DNA of 64,000 nucleotides from Streptomyces cinereus (GTDB taxonomy: Bacteria > Pseudomonadota > Gammaproteobacteria > Pseudomonadales > Moraxellaceae): contig BMPS01000003.1 in NCBI GenBank assembly GCA_014647715.1, forward strand, positions 62,001-126,000. The letters run 5' to 3'. This document shows, one piece after another, positions 53,617-61,498 of this stretch. The position numbers and the translations under genes were made by a program. Each line of letters begins with the position of its first letter. The first letter of the stretch is position 1. The notes under the pieces were generated by a model. The model saw only the letters and a program-made list of their open reading frames with translations. It was not told where the DNA came from and did not search any database.

Positions 53617-53730
53617 AATGAATTGAGCAACGCCTTGCAATGCGGCTATTATACAAAAGTATAAAGTGTTTTTTCAGTTGAAATTGCCATAAAGATATGC
53701 CAAAAGCGTTTTTAGATAATAGGAAAACTT

Positions 53731-54612
53731 ATGAACATTCATTCTTTTTTAGACAACGACACTGAAACTTTTACTCACGTCCTAGTCGATACAGCTAGCA
53801 AACACTGTGCCATCATCGACCCAGTATTGGATTTTGACCCCGCAGCCGGCAAAATTAGCTATGACAATGCCAATAACGTCATTGGGTTTGTCAAATCACA
53901 AGGGTTGACCTTGGACTATATCATCGAAACCCACGCCCATGCCGATCATTTATCGTCCGCGCCTTATATCAAGGCGCAATTAGGCGGTAAAATAGTGATC
54001 GGTAAATATATCGATAAGGTGCAAAAAACCTTTAAAACCATTTTTAACTTTGACGACCTAGCCACCGATGCCAGTCAATTTGATATTTTGACTGAGGAAG
54101 GCACCGAGTTAACACTGGGTGATTTGAGCATTACAGCCATGCATGTACCGGGTCATACCCCAGCCGATATGGCATATAAAGTGACGGATAAAAGCGGGGA
54201 CAAAGAAAAAATTGCGGTATTCGTCGGTGATACTATTTTTGCCCCTGATGTCGGCTCTGCACGCTGTGACTTTCCCCATGGTAGTGCCGAGGATTTGTAT
54301 GATTCGATTCAGCGTTTATTAGCCTTGCCTGATGATACCCTGCTGTATCTTTGCCATGATTATCCACCCAAGGGCGGGCGTGAGCATATTGCAACGGTTT
54401 GTGTCGGTGAGCAGAAATTACGCAACATTCATGTTAAACAAGGCACGCCTAAAGCAGAATTTGTACGAATGCGTAACCAACGTGACAAAACACTTGCAAT
54501 GCCACGTTTGATTTTGCCATCGGTACAAGTTAACATCAATGCAGGTGAATTGCCGAAACCAGAAAACAATGGCGTTCACTACCTTAAAATTCCCTTAAAT
54601 CAATTATCATAA
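53731..54612 (+). CDS. ETHE1-like persulfide dioxygenase (MBL fold)
   Basis: Non-heme iron enzyme that oxidises glutathione persulfide to sulfite, 293 residues. The metallo-beta-lactamase signature THAHADHL (H68, H70, D72, H73), then MHVPGHTPADM and VGDTIFAPDVG, are the ETHE1/Blh pattern. CHDYPPKGG is the conserved C-terminal iron-ligand region. It is followed 18 bp later by a DUF2892 gene and controlled from the divergent bigR promoter. The separate DUF442 gene would supply the sulfurtransferase part of Blh. Confidence 0.9.
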   Translation: MNIHSFLDNDTETFTHVLVDTASKHCAIIDPVLDFDPAAGKISYDNANNVIGFVKSQGLTLDYIIETHAHADHLSSAPYIKAQLGGKIVIGKYIDKVQKTFKTIFNFDDLATDASQFDILTEEGTELTLGDLSITAMHVPGHTPADMAYKVTDKSGDKEKIAVFVGDTIFAPDVGSARCDFPHGSAEDLYDSIQRLLALPDDTLLYLCHDYPPKGGREHIATVCVGEQKLRNIHVKQGTPKAEFVRMRNQRDKTLAMPRLILPSVQVNINAGELPKPENNGVHYLKIPLNQLS

Positions 54613-54630
54613 AATAAGGAAGAATAATAA

Positions 54631-55053
54631 ATGAAAACCAATGTGGGCAACAAAGAACGAGTCGTGCGTGTTGTGGCAGGTCTAGCTTTACTAAAATCAG
54701 CGAAAAGCAAAAAGATGAAAATGCTTGGCTTAATACCCTTAGTATCGGGGGCGACAGGTCATTGTCCTTGTTATAGCATGCTAGGTATCAACACCGCCAA
54801 ATCAGCAGCAGATAGCAAAAAGCACTCTAAAGCGCAATCCAAAGATCATACGAAAGATAGCGCTGATGACAAAAGCACAGTGATTGACAGTGTTATGCAA
54901 ACAGCTGAAACCTTAAAAGAAACAGTTCAAGAAAAAGCAGCCACGCTTAAAGAGACTGCTCAGGAAAAAATAGAAGAACTTGCAGACGCCAAGAAAGCTG
55001 ACCATGCAGACAAGGCGGAAAAGTCAGAACAATCAGAAAAAAAAGAGGCTTAA
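54631..55053 (+). CDS. DUF2892 membrane protein with long charged C-terminal tail
   Basis: 140-residue protein. The first 55 residues are the DUF2892/YgaP-like membrane segment: KERVVRVVAGLALL, then LGLIPLVSGATGHCPCYSMLGINT. The remainder is an unusual Lys/Glu/Ala-rich helical tail with a repeat-like LKETVQEKAATLKETAQEK. DUF2892 usually stands alone or is fused to a rhodanese (YgaP), so the tail is distinctive. It shares an operon with the persulfide dioxygenase and is followed by a terminator. Its role may be membrane handling of sulfur species. Confidence 0.8.
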   Translation: MKTNVGNKERVVRVVAGLALLKSAKSKKMKMLGLIPLVSGATGHCPCYSMLGINTAKSAADSKKHSKAQSKDHTKDSADDKSTVIDSVMQTAETLKETVQEKAATLKETAQEKIEELADAKKADHADKAEKSEQSEKKEA

Positions 55054-55112
55054 TCTAGGCGGCTTTAATTTAAGCGAATGTGACATTCGTTATAGCCTAA
55101 TAAAAGACTGAG

Positions 55113-55140
55113 AAAAGGCATCCGTTTGGGTGCCTTTTTT
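55113..55140 (+). terminator. Terminator of the persulfide dioxygenase operon
   Basis: AAAAGGCATCC with GGGTGCCTTTT around gttt, ending in TTTTTT at 55140. Strong. Confidence 0.9.
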
Positions 55141-55182
55141 CGTTATACTAGCTTTTATCATTTTCAAGACAAACACAACTCA

Positions 55183-55827
55183 ATGAAAAATACAGCGGTC
55201 AAATTTTGTGGCTTTACCCAATTTGAAGATATTACAAATGCGGTCAATCTTGGCGTCGATGCGGTGGGTTTTGTATTTTATGAGCCAAGTCCGCGAGCGG
55301 TGACCGCCGAGCAAGCCTGTGAGCTTGCCAAAGCGGTGCCTGCGTTTACCACGGTGGTGGCATTGGTGGTCAATATGCCCGAGCAAGAATTGGTTTATCT
55401 ATCGCATCACGTGCCGTTTGATATCGTGCAGTTTCACGGTAATGAATCGCCGCGAGAATGCAAGCTGATGGCGGATAGAATCAATAAACGCTGGATAAAA
55501 GCATTACGCATCAGCCATGATGACACCCCGGAGACGATTGTCAGCCAAATCCAAGAGCTTAAAGACTTTGGGGCGTGTAGCGTGCTACTTGACGCCTATC
55601 ATCCCGATAAATTTGGCGGAACGGGCGATAGTTTTGATTGGGAAAAAATCCCCAAACACTCGCCGTTACCGATTATTTTGGCTGGGGGTTTAACGGTGGA
55701 TAACGTGGGTGAGGCGATTGCCAAAACCAATGTGTATGGCGTGGATGTCAGTGGCGGGATTGAGTCAGCAAAAGGGATTAAAAGTTTGGCGAAAATGCAA
55801 AAATTTATTGAACAAACTCGCAAATAA
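55183..55827 (+). CDS. trpF: Phosphoribosylanthranilate isomerase
   Basis: Tryptophan synthesis isomerase of 214 residues, (beta/alpha)8 barrel. VKFCGFTQFEDI carries the catalytic Cys of the usual KICGxT. DAVGFVFYEPSPRAV, VLLDAYHPDKFGGTG (catalytic Asp), LAGGLTVDNV and GVDVSGGIES are conserved. Start chosen at ATG 55183, since codons upstream to 55126 lie in the preceding terminator. An SDR gene and a small gene separate it from trpB, although the two are usually adjacent in this family. Confidence 0.95.
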   Translation: MKNTAVKFCGFTQFEDITNAVNLGVDAVGFVFYEPSPRAVTAEQACELAKAVPAFTTVVALVVNMPEQELVYLSHHVPFDIVQFHGNESPRECKLMADRINKRWIKALRISHDDTPETIVSQIQELKDFGACSVLLDAYHPDKFGGTGDSFDWEKIPKHSPLPIILAGGLTVDNVGEAIAKTNVYGVDVSGGIESAKGIKSLAKMQKFIEQTRK

Positions 55828-55870
55828 ATCGTGCAAGGATTAAAGATTGCTTTTCAAATAAATTGGTATA

Positions 55871-55895
55871 TACTAACGTACTAGTATATTAGTAC
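55871..55895 (+). promoter_or_regulatory. Palindromic operator candidate upstream of the SDR gene
   Basis: GTACTA-gtatat-TAGTAC (55878-55895) is a perfect inverted repeat with 6-bp arms. It is nested in TACTAA...TTAGTA (55871-55876, 55889-55894). It lies about 20 bp before the SDR start. The dyad resembles operators of HxlR-type redox regulators, but no such regulator is in the window. Confidence 0.55.
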
Positions 55896-55915
55896 ATAAA
55901 ATTATAGGTAACAAT

Positions 55916-56668
55916 ATGAATATCTTGGTCACAGGCGTAACCGCAGGATTTGGCAAGGCAATTGCCGAGTTACTAATCTCAAAAGGTCATACCGTCATCG
56001 GCACTGGCAGACGCCAAGAAAAATTGGACGAACTACAGAGCCAACTGGGCGACAAATTTATCCCGCTAAACTTTGACATATCGGACTTGCCCGCCACCAA
56101 AACCGCGCTACAAACTTTGCCAAACGATGTACTCAACAACCTAGATGTGCTAGTCAATAACGCAGGATTGGCACTGGGGCTTGAACCCGCGGATAAAACA
56201 GACTTTGCCGATTGGCAACAAATGGTCAATACCAATATTCTAGGCTTGATTCATTTAACCCATGAAATTTTACCTCTCATGGTCGCCAACAACGACGGCT
56301 ACATTATTAATTTAAGCTCAACTGCAGGTAATTATCCATATTTCGGTGGTAATGTGTATGGCGCGACCAAAGCTTTTGTGACCCAGTTTAGCCTAAACTT
56401 GCGTGCCGATTTGGTCGGTAAAAATATCCGTGTCAGTAATATCGAGCCAGGACTATGTGGCGGCACGGAGTTTAGCAATATTCGTTTTCACGGCGATGAT
56501 GCCAAAGCCGCCCAAGTTTATGACAGCGTGCAATATGTCACCCCACAAGATATCGCCAATATGGTGGCATGGCTGATTGAACAGCCCAAACACGTCAATA
56601 TCAACCGTATCGAAGTCATGCCAACCGCACAGACCTTTGCAGGTTTAAAAGTAGTGAAGGATTTGTAA
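55916..56668 (+). CDS. Short-chain dehydrogenase/reductase (YdfG-like)
   Basis: NAD(P)-dependent oxidoreductase of 250 residues. The cofactor motif is TGVTAGFGKAIAELL, then LDVLVNNAGLALG, and the catalytic YGATKAF with Tyr and Lys after the NLSSTAG Ser. The pattern is the YdfG branch that acts on 3-hydroxy acids and serine; the substrate is not certain. It is inserted between trpF and trpB with its own operator-like dyad. Its TAA overlaps the next ATG by 1 bp. Confidence 0.88.
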   Translation: MNILVTGVTAGFGKAIAELLISKGHTVIGTGRRQEKLDELQSQLGDKFIPLNFDISDLPATKTALQTLPNDVLNNLDVLVNNAGLALGLEPADKTDFADWQQMVNTNILGLIHLTHEILPLMVANNDGYIINLSSTAGNYPYFGGNVYGATKAFVTQFSLNLRADLVGKNIRVSNIEPGLCGGTEFSNIRFHGDDAKAAQVYDSVQYVTPQDIANMVAWLIEQPKHVNINRIEVMPTAQTFAGLKVVKDL

Positions 56669-56904
56669 TGTTTAAGGTTGGCGATAAAGTCATTAAAAAC
56701 CCTAAGACTTGGAAACAAAATGATTTTGATAGTTGGGGTAGAGGTGAGGGCGTTGGAACTATAGTTGAACCGCCTTTCTCTGTTGATGATATAGATTGTG
56801 TTGATGTACGTTGGGATAATGGTCGTTGTTTTGAAGAAATTAGTGGTTTACAACTATGTAACGAAACCAAATGGAACGAATCCAAACCGAAATTCGAATC
56901 TTAA
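56668..56904 (+). CDS. Small hypothetical protein, SH3/MIB-like fold suggested
   Basis: 78-residue protein translated with a 1-bp overlap after the SDR gene (TAATG). It begins FKVGDKVIKNPKTW, then DSWGRGEGVGTIVEPPF and VDVRWDNGRCFEEISGLQL. The VGD-K-V, GxGTIVE and VRWDNG elements suggest a small beta-barrel of MIB/HERC2 or SH3 type. Function unknown. It is visibly more A+T-rich than the trp genes and probably came with the SDR gene. Confidence 0.65.
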   Translation: MFKVGDKVIKNPKTWKQNDFDSWGRGEGVGTIVEPPFSVDDIDCVDVRWDNGRCFEEISGLQLCNETKWNESKPKFES

Positions 56905-56950
56905 ACATTAATCTTAGTTATAGATTGCAATATTAAATAAAGGAACAACA

Positions 56951-58180
56951 ATGAACATTCAAAACCCAATCGAAGTAAAAGACTTCAATCAATACCCAGA
57001 TGCCAGCGGACATTTTGGCATTCATGGGGGACGCTTTGTCTCTGAAACTCTGATGGCGGCACTGGAACAACTTGAGCATATCTATAACACTGCCAAAGCT
57101 GACCCCGAATTTTGGAAAGCTTTTCAAGACGACTTGGTTAATTATGTCGGCAGACCAACGCCACTTTATCATGCCAAGCGCCTAAGTGATGACATCGGTG
57201 GCGCACAGATTTATCTCAAACGTGAAGACTTAAACCACACAGGCGCTCACAAAGTCAACAACACCATCGGTCAAGCCTTGCTTGCCAAAATGGTCGGCAA
57301 AAAACGCATCATTGCCGAGACAGGCGCAGGGCAACATGGCGTAGCAACTGCCACCATCGCGGCGCGTCTGGGCTTAGAGTGCGTGGTGTATATGGGCGCA
57401 GATGATGTCGAACGCCAAGCCATGAACGTGTATCGCATGCGTTTGCTTGGCGCAACAGTGGTACCTGTCACCTCGGGTACTCGCACGCTCAAAGACGCCA
57501 TGAACGAAGCCATGCGTGACTGGGTCACCAATGTCGATAGCACTTATTATGTCATTGGCACTGTCGCAGGTCCGCACCCATACCCCATGCTGGTGCGTGA
57601 CTTTCAAGCCATTATCGGCAAAGAAGCCAAACTACAACACTACCAAAAAACAGGCAAACTGCCCGATGCGTTGGTCGCTTGTGTTGGTGGCGGTAGTAAT
57701 GCCATCGGACTGTTTTATGACTTTTTAAATGATACAGACGTCAAAATGTATGGTATCGAAGCCGGCGGCGATGGGGTCGACACAGGCAACCATGCTGCAC
57801 CGCTTACCGTCGGTCGAGTGGGCGTATTACACGGCAACCGCACGTATTTGATGGCGGATGATGATGGGCAGATTTTGGGCACCCATTCGATTTCAGCAGG
57901 GCTTGATTACCCTGGCGTGGGTCCTGAGCATAGTTTCTTAAAGGATATCGACCGTGTGCAGTATGTACCTTGTACCGATGAAGAAGCGATGGTGGGATTT
58001 CGTGAATGCACCCAAAAAGAAGGCATTATTCCTGCACTAGAAAGCTCACACGCCATTGCGTATGCGTTGAAACTTGCCAAAACCATGAGCAAAGACCAGT
58101 CGATTATTGTCAATCTGTCGGGTCGTGGGGATAAGGATTTGCATACCGTCATGAAACGTGATGGTATAGAGATTAGTTAA
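56951..58180 (+). CDS. trpB: Tryptophan synthase beta chain
   Basis: PLP-dependent subunit, 409 residues. [18 protein letters not shown] at the N-terminus, the PLP lysine in [18 protein letters not shown], the phosphate loop [10 protein letters not shown], and late [11 protein letters not shown] are all conserved. SD AAAGGAACAACA before ATG 56951. It should partner with TrpA, whose gene is 1.4 kb further on, behind two A+T-rich accessory genes. Confidence 0.98.
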   Translation: MNIQNPIEVKDFNQYPDASGHFGIHGGRFVSETLMAALEQLEHIYNTAKADPEFWKAFQDDLVNYVGRPTPLYHAKRLSDDIGGAQIYLKREDLNHTGAHKVNNTIGQALLAKMVGKKRIIAETGAGQHGVATATIAARLGLECVVYMGADDVERQAMNVYRMRLLGATVVPVTSGTRTLKDAMNEAMRDWVTNVDSTYYVIGTVAGPHPYPMLVRDFQAIIGKEAKLQHYQKTGKLPDALVACVGGGSNAIGLFYDFLNDTDVKMYGIEAGGDGVDTGNHAAPLTVGRVGVLHGNRTYLMADDDGQILGTHSISAGLDYPGVGPEHSFLKDIDRVQYVPCTDEEAMVGFRECTQKEGIIPALESSHAIAYALKLAKTMSKDQSIIVNLSGRGDKDLHTVMKRDGIEIS

Positions 58181-58227
58181 AGAGTGTTATTTTGTACAAT
58201 TCGTTAAGCCAATGAGGATTGATAAAA

Positions 58228-58917
58228 TTGATTTATAATATTTACTGTGATGAATCCTGTCACTTACCTAATGATAAGTTTAGTTTTATGTCATTGGGAT
58301 TAATAAAATGCCCTTTAGAAAATACGAAAGATGTAAGCCTAAGACTTAAAGAAATCAAACAAAAACACGGTTTATCATATGACTTTGAAATGAAATGGAA
58401 TAAGGTTTCAATTTCTAAAGTAAATTTTTATCTAGATATAATTGACTATTTTTTTGATGACGATGACTTAATGTTTCGTGGATTAATTGCAGATAAATCA
58501 AATTTAAATCATGAAAGTTACTCTCAATCGCATGATGATTGGTATTACAAAATGATATTTTTGCTTATGAAACCAATCCTATCTCCCCAAGATAAATTTA
58601 GGATTTATTTAGATAAAAAAGACACACGAAGTGCAGATAAAGTTCGTAAGTTGCATGAGGTTCTAGGAAATTCTATATATGATTTTGATAGAAATATAGT
58701 AGAGAGATTACAAGTAATTGAATCACATCATGTGCAACTTTTACAGTTAGCAGATATTTTACTTGGAGCAATGGGATATCATGCAAGAGACTTGGATAAA
58801 AATGAAGGTAAAATAATTATTTTAAACAGAATTAAACAGCGTTCTGGATATAATTTAGATAAATCAACATTGCCAAGCGAAGGCAAGTTCAATATTTTTT
58901 ATTGGAAAGGGAGTTAG
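58228..58917 (+). CDS. DUF3800 family protein
   Basis: Protein of 229 residues that starts IYNIYCDESCHL, the classic acidic DES motif of DUF3800. It ends with a second conserved patch HHVQLLQLADILLGAMGYHARD, where Gln and Asp are typical. DUF3800 is thought to have an RNase H-like fold with metal-binding acids and is often seen in mobile or defence-associated DNA; its function is unknown. Start chosen as TTG 58228, with AGGA 9 nt upstream; TTG 58219 is too close. The gene is clearly A+T-rich compared with trpB and trpA. A putative nuclease gene follows 7 bp later. Confidence 0.78.
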   Translation: MIYNIYCDESCHLPNDKFSFMSLGLIKCPLENTKDVSLRLKEIKQKHGLSYDFEMKWNKVSISKVNFYLDIIDYFFDDDDLMFRGLIADKSNLNHESYSQSHDDWYYKMIFLLMKPILSPQDKFRIYLDKKDTRSADKVRKLHEVLGNSIYDFDRNIVERLQVIESHHVQLLQLADILLGAMGYHARDLDKNEGKIIILNRIKQRSGYNLDKSTLPSEGKFNIFYWKGS

Positions 58918-58924
58918 CATAAAA

Positions 58925-59461
58925 TTGAGTTTAAATTTTGAATCCGTTGATGATAATTTACCAAGTCTAATTTTACTATCTGAATATGGTGGAATTTGGA
59001 ATGTATATTTTGAAACAGTCTATTCAGTATTTGAAACGGATTTCGTTCATTCTAAACCAAAATTTGGAAAATATACAGTAAACTTGAAGCATCATCCATC
59101 ATACGATGGTAAAAGTGCAACCTTTTGGCATATGATTTCACAAGGTAAAATTGAGTCGGAACGCGTACCCGATATAAGAAGATGCGAAAGAATCGGTTGG
59201 GTAAAATATTTTATGGAAAAATTTAATGGTGACAAACCCGACGGAAATTCTAAATTACTTTGGTGGATAGAGATTCGACATGGTAGAGGTGGACGAGAAG
59301 AGCGAATTCATCTTACAAACTCGAACTATGATTACATTGTTGTTATAGCAAAACGTAAGCAATATGTTTTGCCTTGGACTGCATTTTACGTTGAATATGA
59401 ACATCAACGAAGAAAATATAAGAAAAAATTTCAAGAATATTGGAAAAACAATAGTCTTTAA
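58925..59461 (+). CDS. PBECR-like putative nuclease/toxin-type protein
   Basis: 178 residues from TTG 58925 (GGGAG lies about 12 nt upstream, so the start is uncertain). The C-terminal half has RRCERIGWVKYFMEKF, then HLTNSNYDYIVVIAKRKQY and LPWTAFYVEYEHQRRKYKKK. This resembles the phage-barnase-EndoU-colicin/RelE (PBECR) nuclease-like pattern with a closing basic helix. That is a motif-level inference and no database match was possible. It probably forms a two-gene unit with DUF3800, wedged between trpB and trpA. Confidence 0.55.
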   Translation: MSLNFESVDDNLPSLILLSEYGGIWNVYFETVYSVFETDFVHSKPKFGKYTVNLKHHPSYDGKSATFWHMISQGKIESERVPDIRRCERIGWVKYFMEKFNGDKPDGNSKLLWWIEIRHGRGGREERIHLTNSNYDYIVVIAKRKQYVLPWTAFYVEYEHQRRKYKKKFQEYWKNNSL

Positions 59462-59467
59462 AAAGCT

Positions 59468-59490
59468 GAAGCCGTTCAATGAACGGCTTC
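59468..59490 (+). terminator. Perfect hairpin after the accessory pair
   Basis: GAAGCCGTTC (59468-59477) and GAACGGCTTC (59481-59490), 3-nt loop aat. It starts 7 bp after the stop but lacks a T-run. It could terminate or insulate the accessory pair from trpA. Confidence 0.55.
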
Positions 59491-59598
59491 GTAACTCCTT
59501 CAACACATGGTTGATGAGATGTAATAATTATATGTATTAGGCATCTAATAGTCAATATTAGAGAGCATTTTAGTTACAAAATTTATAAGTGAGATTTT

Positions 59599-60420
59599 AT
59601 GATTACGCGTATTGAAACCACCTTTAACACATTGCGAGAGCAAAACAAAAAAGCTTTAATTCCCTATGTGATGGCAGGCGACCCAAACCCAAGTGTTACC
59701 GTCAGCTTACTGCATGAACTCGTTGACCACGGCGCAGACATCATCGAAGTTGGCTTGCCATTTTCTGACCCCATGGCAGACGGTGAGACCATCGCCCTAG
59801 CAGGCGAGCGCGCATTGGCAGGTGGCACCAGTACCCGCCAAGCGATTGAGATGGTAAAAGCGTTTCGTAAAACCAACACCACCACGCCAGTGCTAGTCAT
59901 GGGCTATCTAAATCCGATTGAAATCATCGGTTATGACAAGTTTATCAGTCTTTGTCAAGATGCAGGGATTGATGGTGTGTTGATGGTTGATTTACCGCCA
60001 CAAGAAGCAGGCGATTTTACCCAAAAACTTGCCGCGTCGAGTATGAACGAAATCTTTTTACTTGCGCCAACCACCTTGCCAGAACGCCGTGAGCAAGTGC
60101 TAAAACATGGCGGTGGTTTTATCTATTATGTATCGGTCAAAGGCGTGACAGGCTCAAAAGCATTGGATGCTCAAGATGTGGGCGAACACGTCCAAGCGAT
60201 TAAATCACAAACTGCCTTGCCTGTGTGTGTTGGTTTTGGTATTCGTGATGGTGCATCGGCAAAAGCAGTCGGACAATATGCGGATGGCGTGATTGTCGGT
60301 AGTGAACTGGTGAAAAACTTTGCGGATGTGGGCAATGATGAACAGAAAATCGCCCATGCCAAAAAAGCCATCTTAGATAAAATGGATGAGCTAAGAGAAG
60401 CGATTGATAGTCTTGAGTGA
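59599..60420 (+). CDS. trpA: Tryptophan synthase alpha chain
   Basis: Cleaves indole-3-glycerol phosphate to indole, 273 residues. TIM-barrel motifs are ALIPYVMAGDPNP, ADIIEVGLPFSDPMADG (catalytic Glu, then Asp), GVLMVDLPPQEA, FIYYVSVKGVTG and VCVGFGIRDGASA. Start at ATG 59599. With the DUF3800 pair upstream, its expression may depend on a promoter in 59490-59598, an A+T-rich stretch with a small inverted repeat TATTAG-gcat-CTAATA (59535-59550). Confidence 0.97.
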   Translation: MITRIETTFNTLREQNKKALIPYVMAGDPNPSVTVSLLHELVDHGADIIEVGLPFSDPMADGETIALAGERALAGGTSTRQAIEMVKAFRKTNTTTPVLVMGYLNPIEIIGYDKFISLCQDAGIDGVLMVDLPPQEAGDFTQKLAASSMNEIFLLAPTTLPERREQVLKHGGGFIYYVSVKGVTGSKALDAQDVGEHVQAIKSQTALPVCVGFGIRDGASAKAVGQYADGVIVGSELVKNFADVGNDEQKIAHAKKAILDKMDELREAIDSLE

Positions 60421-60568
60421 TAGAATGGTTTGAGGTATTTGAGGTTAATCATTTCATTTATTGCTAAAATCAGTTAGCATACGCATTATAAAATGAGTTT
60501 GTACTTGTACACTCAAACAACTACTAGTCAATGGCACTCTTAAATTGCACTGTTAATAGGGATTTATT

Positions 60569-61474
60569 ATGAGCACTGATATGAAGCCTCAACCGATGGG
60601 ACAGACACTGGAAGAAACTTGGTTAAAACGCCCATTACCTACCATCAAGCCGCGTGCCAAGCAAATACTGACGGCGGTTGAGACCGAACCATCGACTCAA
60701 TGTCCCAACTGTAATTCAATCATCACCAATACAGCGCTGATTTTTAATAATTACGTGTGTCCATCGTGTGATGAACATCTTAGCATGACCGCCCGCACGC
60801 GTCTGAACTGGTTTTTTGACCAAGTTGATGACGAGCTAGGGCAGCAGTACCAAGCAGGCAACCCATTAGACTTTGTCGATAGCAAACCTTACCCAACCCG
60901 GATGAGTGAAGCGCAAGCCAAGACGGGCGAAACCGAAGCGCTTATCGTCATGAAAGGCAAACTTCAGCGGCTACCCGTGGTGGCTTGTGCGTTTGATTTT
61001 GCTTTTATGGGTGGCTCCATGGGCTCTGTGGTAGGCGATCGATTTGTGCTCGCTGCGGAGACAGCGCTTAAAGAACAAATCCCGCTGGTATGTTTTGCCG
61101 CATCGGGTGGCGCCCGTATGCAAGAGGGCTTGTTATCCCTCATGCAGATGGCGCGTACTGCCGCAGCAATTGAGAAACTCAAACACGCCAATATTCCTTA
61201 CATTGTGGTACTAACCAATCCTGTGTATGGCGGTGTGACGGCATCACTTGCGATGTTAGGCGATATCCATTTGGCGGAGCCTAAAGCCATGATTGGTTTT
61301 GCGGGCAAACGGGTGATTGAACAAACCGTTCGCGAGGTACTGGGCGAGCCTTTCCAGCGCGCTGAGTTTTTGGTAGAGCATGGTGTGGTCGATCAAGTGG
61401 TCCATCGTCTACAAATGAAAGAAACGATTCATCGCTTACTCAAAAAAATGACCTATTTTCGTCAGGATCACTAA
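60569..61474 (+). CDS. accD: Acetyl-CoA carboxylase carboxyltransferase subunit beta
   Basis: Carboxyltransferase beta of fatty-acid synthesis, 301 residues. The N-terminal zinc ribbon has four cysteines in CPNC and CPSC, and the crotonase-like core contains FAASGGARMQEGLLSLMQMA. TNPVYGGVTASLAMLGDI and GFAGKRVIEQTVRE are conserved. Its position after trpA and before folC is conserved in many gammaproteobacteria. Confidence 0.97.
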   Translation: MSTDMKPQPMGQTLEETWLKRPLPTIKPRAKQILTAVETEPSTQCPNCNSIITNTALIFNNYVCPSCDEHLSMTARTRLNWFFDQVDDELGQQYQAGNPLDFVDSKPYPTRMSEAQAKTGETEALIVMKGKLQRLPVVACAFDFAFMGGSMGSVVGDRFVLAAETALKEQIPLVCFAASGGARMQEGLLSLMQMARTAAAIEKLKHANIPYIVVLTNPVYGGVTASLAMLGDIHLAEPKAMIGFAGKRVIEQTVREVLGEPFQRAEFLVEHGVVDQVVHRLQMKETIHRLLKKMTYFRQDH

Positions 61475-61498
61475 TTCATTATTATCACGGTTCTATCC

